A stretch of DNA of 64,000 bases from Cladocopium goreaui (Eukaryota > Sar > Dinophyceae > Suessiales > Symbiodiniaceae): positions 62,001 to 126,000 of the forward strand of contig CAMXCT020001410.1 in assembly GCA_947184155.2 (NCBI GenBank), read 5' to 3'. Under the pieces are notes generated by a model that was not told the DNA's origin, did not search any database, and saw nothing but the letters and a program-made list of their open reading frames with translations. Both the position numbers and the translations under genes were made by a program. Shown piece by piece: positions 28,401-40,400 of the stretch. The stretch's first letter is position 1. Every line of letters starts with the position of its first letter.

Positions 28401-31400
28401 ACCCTCCAGTAAATTAACAGTTTGACCCTGGCATTTTTCGGGGTTGGAAGATGAGTTTCCACTCAAAATGGGTGATTTTCGGGTCGAAGTGTGAATTTAC
28501 CAGAGGTTTTTTTTCCAGAAATATCCAGAAATTCCCCAAACATATCCACTGGGTAAATTATGATATTTCACTAACCTGAATTGTTGGGCCATAAAAGGGG
28601 ATCATTTCCCACAATCTAACCATTATTCCAGGGTTCGGGAGAACAGGGTTCGGTCGTGATGAAATTTACCCAGATTATATCAATACATCACCCACCATTA
28701 ACCACCATTAACCACCATTAACCACTATTAACCACTATTAACCACTACTAGCCATCCACCATGGGGACGTCGTTGATTCCCAGGCTGCTAGTGCCTCGGC
28801 CGATGGCACGGCGCGGGTCTGGGTGCGAAGCCCAGGGACTTTTTGAAGCGGCCCGCCCTGGGACTTCATGGAGAAAAAAAACGCAGAAGACTTGGGGAAT
28901 CTTTACTTGCCCTCTGGTAATTTAACATAGCCATTTAAAAATGATCATTTATAGTGGATTTTCCCATTAAAAATTGTGTTTTTCCATAGTTATGTTAGTT
29001 TACCAGAGGGTAACCATATAGTGAATACATAGTGATTAGTGAATATGAGTGAAAAAATATAGTGAATACATAGTGAATACAAAGTGAATATTACTATATG
29101 CTAGAAAATATTGCCATTATATAGTGATCTTAATTGATCATATATAGTGCATATTACTATAATATGACAATCCAAGTGTTAGAATGCATATTTAGTTAAC
29201 TATATGAGTACATAAGGAGTATAATGATAGTATCTGGATTCCCCACATATAGTATTGGTATGATTAATTTGATATATCTAATTCATTGTAGTATGATGAT
29301 GATGATGATGATGACGATGATATAATGATAAGTTGATAAGGATTACAATATACTACATAGTGAATATAGGTGCATCATAATGAATAATAAGACTTAGGAT
29401 ACACTATACCCTATATATAGACTGTAATGATAATTTTGAGTGATTTAGCTAGCTAGATGCTATATATATATATATATTTGACAATTCTATCATCAACGAG
29501 TATCATAACTACCTATATACTATACAGGTGTATCACAATTGAAACAATTGTTCCCAGTGGTTGGTTGATAGATGACTCCCCCCTTTCAGCAACCAATAGG
29601 TAGATGATAATAAATGCTGTAGCAGAAAGGACAACCCCGTGGTGATTTTTTCAATTTCCTCTCTACGGTCATACCGTTGAGCCAATAAAAATACCCTCTG
29701 GTTATTTAACAGTTCGCCATGGAAAATGGCCCATAGAAATAGATGGTTTGCCGAACTTAAAAATGGTGATTTTCCATGGCGAACTGTTAAATAACCAGAT
29801 GGTAACTATGATATTTCTGTATGAACATATCATTTTATATCTATAGTTGGTATGACAGAAAATTGCCAAAACTAGCTAATTCTGGAAGAATCAATCCTGC
29901 TCAAAAAACTGCTCAATTCTGTCGGGATGTCTCCGAAAGCAACTCCCAAGCTGGCAATCATGGGATCTTTCCCGGGTTGGATCAGTTGAACCGCAGATGT
30001 TGGACAAAAATGGGTGAAAAATGAAGCTGGAAGACCGAAGCTGGAAGCTGGAAAAATTTAGGGTGAAAGGCACAGGATTCTGACAAACTTGGAAGAGCTT
30101 AAGCCCTGCAAAAACATCAAAAACTAGGTATGGCACATGACTGCTCCTGAACTCCTGCTTTTGAATTCATCCTACACACGCATGCCTCTCAATGTGAGCA
30201 GCTGCATTTTCCAAGAGTGAGGTAGTATAGTGACAAACAACGGCATATATGACATATGGGCGAACATGTGTGCTTACGACTTCATTGTTTATTTTTTTCA
30301 ACTGATTACATCGGCATCATTTGCATGAGTGGGTGTTTAGCATCTAGACTGACATATATGCAGATGCTGACACATATGATGTGCTGACATTTACTGACAT
30401 GTATCTTTGTAAGGGAAGTGCTGACATGTACAGATTGGGTTCCGAATGTGGGTTTGCAAGACGGCCCTGGGTTCAAACATATATCATGTACAGTTATGGC
30501 CCTTAACAGTTATAAATGGGTTTATAATCATATATAACCCTAGTTATAGGAGTTATATTTCCATTTATAACCCTTAAAGGCCATAACTGTAGGAATTGTA
30601 CCACTCCAAAATCTGGTGATTGTAGGTGCCAAGTAAAGGTGGAACAATCAGCACTAGAAGCTGTCAAAATCAATAGTTTAATCCTAAGGCTGAACATTAC
30701 ACACGCACATATATTACTATTTATATATAATTCGATAATTATAAATACATATTATTCTATATATATACATATATATTATTCTATATATTATTCTATATAT
30801 TAGTATATTATGTCATATTACACTACATTATAGTATATTATATTATATTATATTGTATTATATTGTAGTATATTATCATATACATACATATATATATATA
30901 TACATATACATACATATACATATATATACACACATATGTCTATATACATATATACATATGTATATATGAGAAATGCATATACTATAGCATTATGTTACAT
31001 ATTATACACACGCATTTCCAGAATCAGCGTGGTGCTCCCACGAACTGCAGGCAGTGCCCTCTGGGAAGTTGTTACAAGTCTACAGAGGTGTGCTGGGGCT
31101 GTAACCGGAGATCTGGTCGCCAAGACAAAAAAGCCTTAAAACGCCAGAGGTCTTCCAAATGTTAAGAAGTTTTAAGTCCGGTTAGATGGATGTTTTTCTG
31201 CGAAAAACAACTGGTGATTCAATATGGTATATTACATGATGGGTATATATATATATGCATGCATATATATATATATATATATAATCTGAAATTGGATGAG
31301 ATAGCCAGTATTCCAGGATGGTCATAACCCCCTTCATAGGGGTTAATGTAGCCATGATAAGGATTGCAATGGACACCCCAAAAGCAATAGAGTATTTTTT

Positions 31401-34400
31401 TTTCGTGAAATGAATTTGGAGACCAGACAAAATAGGGAGTAGAAACAAACACGGCCGGCAGGGAATCTAGGCTCCGGATTCTAGGGGATATCGGTATCAC
31501 CCAATCCCCAGAAATAGCAACCTCAAACGACGACACATATGAACCATATCACCACTTATACCCTCTGGTAATTTAACATAGCTATTGAAAATGACCATTT
31601 ATAGTGAGTTTTCCCATTAAAAATGGTGATTTTCCATAGTTATGTTAGTTTACCAGAGGGTATATGGGATGATCCATATGGATTCTATATGGATGATCCA
31701 TAACCAAAGAAATCCCATTTTTTTCGCGCTCGCCAGGGCATAGCAAAGCAATTAGCTCCGTGAAGTTTGCACCAGTCGCGTGGCGAACCCATGGGGAAAG
31801 CCTTGGGAAATGATCCTAATACTATGGTGGGAACCACTCCACATCGAAATGTTAGTTTTAAATGGGGGTAATATTCAAAAGGATGAATCATCTTAAAAAT
31901 GCCCTTTTGATATCTTTTGATCGGAATCTAACCCTAACCAGGTATTTCTTTTTGTGGTTGGTATCCGGGATTGGCAATTTTTACATGGGAGTTTCATCAA
32001 TGAAATTGCGGCATTGTCCAAGCAACAAATCAACGACAGCAGTACAGGTCCACAGTCCTGTCATAGCTATCATCGAGCGGCCCATGGGCCATGGCTTCCA
32101 CCAATCCGCTCACAGTGTGAAGTTTTTAAATAAACAGAGGGTACCCGGGCTGGTAAACATACAAAAAACGATGGACCATCACCATTTTATAGCTGGGTAA
32201 ATCAACTATTTCGACTGGGCCATTTTCAATAGCGAAGTGTTTGTTTACCGGTAAATAATGATGAGGATCCAACCCCCATCAGGAGGATTTTTTCAGAATG
32301 TCACAATAAAACCACGTCGTTGTGTTGCTGTGCCACGAGCTCCCATGTGTAGCTTTCCATAGGTTTCCTAAAATGGAGGAAACGCCCAAGTCACCATGGG
32401 TGTTGGCTTTTTAATATTAAAAAGGGTCCAATGACTTGGATGATTTGGGGTAGCCCTATGACTTTGGAAACCAAATGTCGTCATGATATTTCCCGTTTGC
32501 ATCCACTCCAGCCTTGTCCGTGTCGAATGGGGCCGAGTTGCGTCATATGTTCAAGAGCCTGCTCCACTGGCTCATTTTGAAATTTACCCGCCTTCGGCGT
32601 GTTCCGCCGGCCACCATGGAAAGAGCTATCCTATAGGCTGCAAGCAGCCCTTGCACAGGCCCAGCAAGAACATGGCTTTTGTGTAAAACATGGTGTTTGT
32701 GGATAACACAGTTTTTGTGTAAAACAGCTCTTTGTGTAAAAGATGGTTTGGACGCAAAAACATTGGTTTTGTTCAAACCACGGTTTAAGTTTAAACCAAA
32801 GCATGTGTGTAAACCAGGGTTTTGGAAAAAGCCATATTAAGAACGGCTTCGGAAAAGGCGTGTAGAAGGTGTTCGGCACAAAAGCCAGTGGATCAAGTAT
32901 TGGATATAAGAAGGGACGGAGCAAACCGATGGCAAACACAACAAAAAACGGAAGCAACCATCGAAATGACAGCAAGATGTGCAAAACCGAGCCGGTGTTC
33001 AGCGAGGCGTGGGCAGAGTTGAGCCCACCACAACGTAAGGAAAGATCAAGACGAAACGAAGAAGAGCTAGGTGGGGAGGGGGGAGGAGGGGGGGTTCAAG
33101 TTAGACGAGGCAAAAATCCGCGCCAAGGGGAAAGTCTAGACAAGACAAAGACAAAACAGACAGTACAACTACGAGCGGACAAGATCCACAAGACACGCCG
33201 GCAGGCCAGCAGATTTAGATTGCCATTCCATATGGAGCACAGTCTATTCATGTCTATTCAGTGATCATCCAAATTTGAATTTCAGATGATGGAATTGGAG
33301 TATTTGGTGAACATGTTGACATTTCTGGTTGGAAAGTCGCCTACGCAGGGACATCCCATGTACAATTAGGAGACCAACGACGCGTGAATCATTTGAGATG
33401 CTTCGTCCGAAAATCCGGTACCGGAAAATACACTACCTACTAGTTGATCATTTTTCCCATCTGGAGCATTTCTGTTCATCTGGAAAAGCTGCAGATAAGC
33501 TCCATTAATTCTTAAAAGCCATACCATTTTTCCCAACTGATTTGTTTTCGGGGTATCCGACGTTGGCCTCGATGGTTTCAGGGCTGGGGCCGGACCCAGG
33601 ATGGCCAACGGCTCTTGACATCTTCTGCCTATGATGGCACCGCACGGCTTTGGGATGTGGCCACTTGGCCAAAAATGAAGAGGGTGATATCGCGGGTTTT
33701 CAGCCATGAAGTTTGGTTGGTAGTTGGTGGGGTTGGTAAATGTCCCGTTTTTGGGGACTTTGAACATCACTTGAAACCGTCTTTGTTGAAGATGACATTC
33801 TCTTTTTGTTGGGTGATGTGGAAAATAGGAGATTTACCAACCCACCACGAAGTGATCGAAACCTTTCAAGATGATGGGGCTACCCTTGGGTTCTGCCAAG
33901 ACACGGCAACATCAACATAATCTATTTTCATGAGGCATTGGCTTCCCTCGCAACAGAGCTTGTGCATTGGGAGTGCCATTGTTTTTTGCAAACAATCACA
34001 CATCATCATACATCATGCATTATCATACATCATCATACATCAGTTTTTGCAATACATACAGACATACAGCTGTTATTCACTTATTGTTCGCTAGACTTTG
34101 TAGTTATCCAACTTTACTCCACGGGATACTCAAAGTCCCTGAGCCAAAAGATCTCTTGATGCCTGTATGTTTTCTCTTAAAAAGTACTTTGTAAAGCTCC
34201 AAGCAGCCGAGTACACAAAAATGATCAATCATGTAAGCTTGAAATTTCAATGTTGTGGTCAAACAAGTTTTTGCGAACTATTGGTTTTCGATTCTTGAAA
34301 TGGGGTATTGTCATCATTCATCATAGATGTTTTTTTTCCCATTGGTTGGTTGATTAATCGTATACCAAACTGGCCCCTCTATTTTTACCAAAAGGATATT

Positions 34401-37400
34401 ATCTGGTTGGTGGTTTGGAACATTAATTTTATTTTTCCATATATTGGGAATAATCATGCCAACTGACGAACTCATATTTTTGAGAGGGGTAGATCAACCA
34501 CCAACCAGTATTAATGCTCAACTTTCATCCATATTATGGAATACTTCATATTTACCCATATTACTTAAACTTGATATCCAAAAGGACATTATTGTTACCA
34601 GATAGGGTTAATCAATCATTGTTAATCATCCGCACATTGGGAATCATCATCCACATTTTTTTATTTTTCAAGATGGGATGGTTGAAACCACCAACTCACA
34701 GAATTTTTGATGATGGGAAAATTGGAACCGGAAAACCCTATATTTGATGGTAAAAACCCCATGGTTTCCGGTGAAGATTTCCCCTTGAACCAATCCATTG
34801 ACATGGATTATTGTTATTGTTTATCATAAGTGTTTTTTTTTATTCCCAATATATGGATGATTATAACATTATAACAATGATTAATTAAAACAATGATTAT
34901 TGAATGGTTAGAGGCAATGCAGTGTCATAAAATTTAAAATTTAACAGCAAAGTCATAAAAACAATGATTATTCCCAATATATTTTTTCATCCATTGAAAC
35001 CACCAAGAGCAGGTAGAGTTTAACGATCGAGGTCAGTGGCAATTGTCACTTGGTCATCCCTGGAGATGGCAAGGCCTTGAAGAAACCAGCGATCCGATTT
35101 TTCTGGATTCGGTGTTGATGGAAATGGAGAATCCCATGGTTTTTTTCGAAAAAAATCTTGGCTTATTGGGATTTTACTATAGAAAAAAAGTCCGACTAGA
35201 ATCTAGATACGTTTTTTTTTAGATGCCCAAGAGTCACCAATGATAATTTTCCAAGAAGATATCACCGTGCAGGATCCACGGAGTGCCACACGTCACAGCA
35301 TGCCAATCCACCAATTTATGAATAGAATGGCTTCAAATCATCCATATACACATATACTATATATATATCACATAAATAGATGAACAAAATACGTAAGTAA
35401 ATGAATTATGTAAGTAAATAAGCAACCATATATATATATATATTATGTATATATATATTATATATAAAGTATAAAACCATACCAGCTTGGAGCGTCCATT
35501 TTGTTGTCTGTGCAGGTGGTAAACGATGCCGTCTTCTCGCCAGATGGACAGAAGGCCGGGTCAAGGAGTTCGGTTTGAAACATGGGGAATTTGATGAATT
35601 TGCCCACTGATTAATTTAATGATTATGGGGATTTAAACAAGTACATTAATTATTTTACTATAGTGAAACCCACTGATAATTATTTTACTACATGTCATGG
35701 GGATTCAACACTAATTGTGCCTTTTTTGGTGATTAGTAACTAGTATGAATCAAAGTTATGGGCCATATGGGGCTTGCATCGGAGACTACTGCACAGTTAG
35801 TCTGTTTGATTTGTAATGACTTTACCATGACTGGTTGGTGGTTTGGAACATGGCTTTTATGACTTTCCATATATTGGGAATAATCATGCCAACTGACGAA
35901 CTCATATTTTTTAGAGGGGTAGGTCAACCACCAACCAGATGATGTTTTTCTTGTAACTAGTCACGGATTATTCAACTTAAGGAGATGGATTGCCAATGGC
36001 TCAAACCCTAGACATTTCCAAGCGCGGATTGCTTCGACCTCACTTTACCACATCACTTTCCCATATGGGAAGTGCCCAACATTTTGCAAGTCAGATTGGT
36101 GAAATATCATGACATACTGATCGAAGAAATCTTGCACCACCTTGGATGGTCGAACCCCTACAAACAATGGGATGTTTACCGCTGTTTTCAACTGGTGCAG
36201 GATTTCGCAACCATCAACAGTACCATAAATCCAGAATCTTTTTGGATCTTTTTGGGGATCCTAACTATGCGGCTCCTTTCTGTGTTTGTGACCCTGGTTC
36301 CGCGGCAGGTGTTGTTGGCTTCCGCTAGTGAGAGCCTTCGCATTTTCGATGTTCCTTGGTGCCTTTTATTGTCTGCGAGAGGATGAAAAAAGAAGGGCCC
36401 CCTGGCACCCAAACGACAAGTGAGTTGGTCTACATAAGCTGCTTTGCGAACATATCATGGCAGGATTCGCCCTGGGAAGTTATAAGATGTTATAAGGTAC
36501 ATTTTCTCATGGCCAAACATCCAAAGTCTGAGAAGAATTACGGCGCAATGCGTCCCGAATAGGGTGCTAATTTTATCTATTTTTTCTCATTTTTGGACAA
36601 TCTCAGTGGTGGTTTTCATAGCGACATGCTGAGGCAGAGAATGGTGAGTGTGTCCGGGTCCCAAGGGGTCCCAAGGGGCCCCCTTGGGGCAGCAACCAGG
36701 AAGAGGATGATCCTTCAAGCAGGAGGATTGTGGTTGTTGTTTGGGGATTTTGAAGCAACACTGATGATATTAGAAGAAATTCTGGAATATCAGGGGAAAG
36801 TTAGGCAACCACTTAAAGAAGTGCAGGCCCTTGAGGCACCCGGGAATCATATGTTGGGGTAGCCAAGTGCCGTGATGGTCCATGGTCCTTGTTGATTCGT
36901 TCTGGTGTTGTGGCGCTCTACGAAGGGGTACTGCAACTGCTGATTCTTCGATATTCCCAGTTCGTCAGGCCCTGACGTGGTCCCGGAGGGTTGCTACACC
37001 ACTTCGCTGATTGAAAGGGTATATATGCGGCCTACCCGAAGTTGGTAGCACTGGGTGCCCCAGTTAGAAGTTGTTTACAATCCTCATTATATAACTAGTT
37101 CGATATATCATTATAGATTTTCAGTGACTGGAGTCATGTTCACCAACTTAGCTAACTATGGGGCACCACCTTGTAGTAGCTGTTGATCGAGGGTTGGCAT
37201 CTTTGAGTTAGCAACACCCTTTTTATCGGGTAGAACAGTAAAATCCTACTAGCAAAAAGTGATCAATGACATCTCTATCTTGTTTTGAGGTTTACTATAG
37301 TAGGATGTCATGATAATTACTATAGTGATGTAATGATTACTATACTATAGTAGGATTACGATTACTATAGTAGATTCAATCATTACCATTACTATAGTAG

Positions 37401-40400
37401 ATTCTCAGTGTTTTTAGGTAATTTACAATGGTAATCCACCTATTTTTCCATAGCATGGAAAAAAAACGTCGACGTGAATCATCGAGGTCTTGACATTGAC
37501 GGGTCATGACGATTGGGTGCGGGAACCGAGCCAACCGAGCCAGAATGGACGGGACGGAGTCCGAATTTTGGATATATTAGTTGGATGTTTCCAATATAAA
37601 AACGGAAATTGTTGAAGATATTGAAGTCCCATATGAAATTATATGAACATATGTTCAATTTGGATCCTTGTTGAAACTCTTAGTTCAATTTAGTTCATTG
37701 AAGCTTGTCTATCAGATACCTATGGTGGAGAACAATTGAAGATCTGAATCCCGAGTATGAGGTCAAACATGGATTCATTTGTGATGGACCCTAGAAATTG
37801 ATACAAAATAGCCATGATAATCTTCCAAACCCATCTTACTTATGTTGCATGGCAGGGTGAAATTTTCACAACGCCATGGCAGGGTGATTCTTTGGCAACA
37901 AGTCCATCGCAGAAAATAATGTGTAACCGATTTCTGTTTGTCATTCCCCCACATCTATGAAATGTCATGAAATGTCATGAAATGCCCCACAAAAAGTCAA
38001 CATAACTTGGACTTTTACCGGTAAGTGGCGAAAGCACTGGACCCTGTCACTGAAAGGCTCCTCTTTTTGCAGGCCAACATTGTAACAGATGGTATATGGA
38101 TGTATATGGCATTTGATGTGTCCCAAAATTTTACCCATGAGATGTTGGGTGAACAATTCATCGCTCAGCGTTTTTTTCCAGGTTCGCTCTGCAGCGTTTT
38201 CGCCTGACGGTGCGCCGGATGGCGATGAAGCTCCGAAATTTCATGGGGATGGATCGCATGGACCATTTGCTGACCCAGCTGACCCATTTTGACCCCATTT
38301 TTGTCATGAAATCAGATGCTTGGAATCAGGTGTTTAGAGAGATAGGTCAGATAGGTAAACAAATGGAAACCATCTATCTACTGTCTTCAACATGTTTTCG
38401 TCCCAAGCTTTCAGGTACCATCATTGGCTCCAGCAGCTATGATGGCACCGTCCGCTTGTGGAGTGTCACAGGAAAGTGCCTCAAGGTCTTAGAAGGTCGG
38501 TCACGACCGTATTGAACCAGCAATGATGGCTTGGGACATGATTTAAATTTCGGGGATATATGTGTACATATATGTACATATACGTATATATATACACACA
38601 CACTACATATCTAATGCGGCATATAAAACGTTACCTTGGTGATATAACCAACATTGGGATCATGTGGGATATATAACCAAGATTGAACCATTAAAACAGG
38701 TTTGGTTAATGGATAACCACAATATGTAGGGCTTCTTTTGTGGTTTTAGCATGTTTTACCAGTTATCAAACATATGGGGATATGACAAATACATACACAT
38801 ATACATACACACACACATATGTATATATATATATGTATCAATATATGTATAGAAATATCTCGATCCATATGTAAATGTATCTTGTTGGATATAGATTTAT
38901 GGGATAATGGCGATGTTTCCCTAACTAATGTGGTTGTATGTCACCAGTAAGACTGGGATAATGGGAGCATTTTACTGGGAGATTTATGGCCAACTCAAAG
39001 AAAACAACAGCATGAGATTAGGGTGTCCAGAAATGGTCGTGTACCACAAAATTGCAAACTTGATGGAACTATGATGCGATACTATATTAAACTGTCAAAC
39101 TTGGGTTTACTCCATTTTCAGACAAGCGCATATGGCCTAATTTCATATTTTCATCCTTTGCTGTAAATGGGTATTTGTTGACCTAACCAGCTCAAAAACT
39201 TTGTTTGCAGGGCATCTAAAATCGGCCATGGATACAGCCAACCATTTTCTGGGAATAAGTATGTTGGGACAAGATATTTTTGGGGAACACATAATTAGCA
39301 CTTTTTCTAACTGTTATTGGCATGATTTTACTGGGGACAATTCTGTTCTTACCAGCATTATATGATATATATATATATATAAAAAGCTAGCAGCATACGG
39401 ACTAAACCAACCATTGACAATTTTATGTGGATATGAGTTGAACTTTATTCAATATACTGGGACATAAAAGCAACATTGTATGATGCTACTCCCAAATGTG
39501 GTAATTTTACTGCAGAAAATGGTGGTTTACCGGACATGCGGCTTTGAACATGGGCGGAATGTGGGCATTGAGGAAATCGCAATAGCAACACTCCGCATGG
39601 TAGATAAATCAGCCATATTTTCACCATCATCCTAAGTGGGGAAACGACTTGGTCCTCGGCAATTCTGGGTCATATATTCTAAATATGTTATAATTTTCCC
39701 CGGCAAAAACGTGCTCCAACCATATGCTATACGTATAGCTCCAACCATATGTTATACGTATACATACATACATACATACATACATACATACATACATTCA
39801 TACATACATACATACATAAATACATACATACATACATACATACATACATACATACATACATACATACATACATACATACATACATACATACATACAATAT
39901 GTATGTAATTTTATGTATATTATGTGTATATCACATATATATATATGCATATGTAAACTTATTATATGCATATATGCACACATGTTTGTAGGTTGATATA
40001 ATCTGATATCATCTGATATCCATTTATGCGATCAAATTCCTGCGGGAGAGGTCACGATGGGGCTGTCATTTCTGTCGCCTTCATTGAGGGATAAGGCCGG
40101 GACGGCGACAGACGTGTCTCGCCGTCCTCGAGAGTGGGAGATGGGCGGATATGACTAGCATTGACTAGGTATCAAACCAAGCATTTTACGGGGAACAAAT
40201 AGAGATACCCTCTGGTAATTTAACATAGCTATTGAAAATGGCCATTTATAGTGGATTTTCCCATTAAACATGGTGATTTTCCATAGTTATGTTAAATTAC
40301 CAGAGGGTATATTCTGATATATAATTAACAATATAGTATGAGAGATGGATACTCCAAAAATATGGCAATCTGAATGGATAAATCTTGATTATCAAACATG

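Larger units (their letters stand above)
29013..33599. other. Long WD40 intron region with repeats
   Basis: Contains GTGAATACATA-type short repeats (29013-29100), a GATGAT run (about 29295-29322), MITEs at 29692, 31559 and 32138, a separate foldback element at 30489, and AT microsatellite at 30710-30965. One acceptor-bounded open piece at 31020-31135 is Cys-rich in one frame (NCRQCPLGSCYKSTEVCWGC) but is unassigned. The exon carrying the first half of the 33600 blade was not found. Confidence 0.4.
33666..35515. other. WD40 intron
   Basis: Contains the CTGGTTGG foldback at 34403 and a dispersed repeat at 34511-34595, also found at 42875-42955. No supported exon. Confidence 0.45.

Noticed and set aside
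31020..31135. Cys-rich zinc-finger exon
   Set aside because: One frame has C-x2-C-x4-C-x6-C-x2-C spacing, but this does not match a known finger and the other frames are also open. Left unassigned.
39636..39991. Frames of Y-I-H-T repeats
   Set aside because: (TACA)n microsatellite translation.
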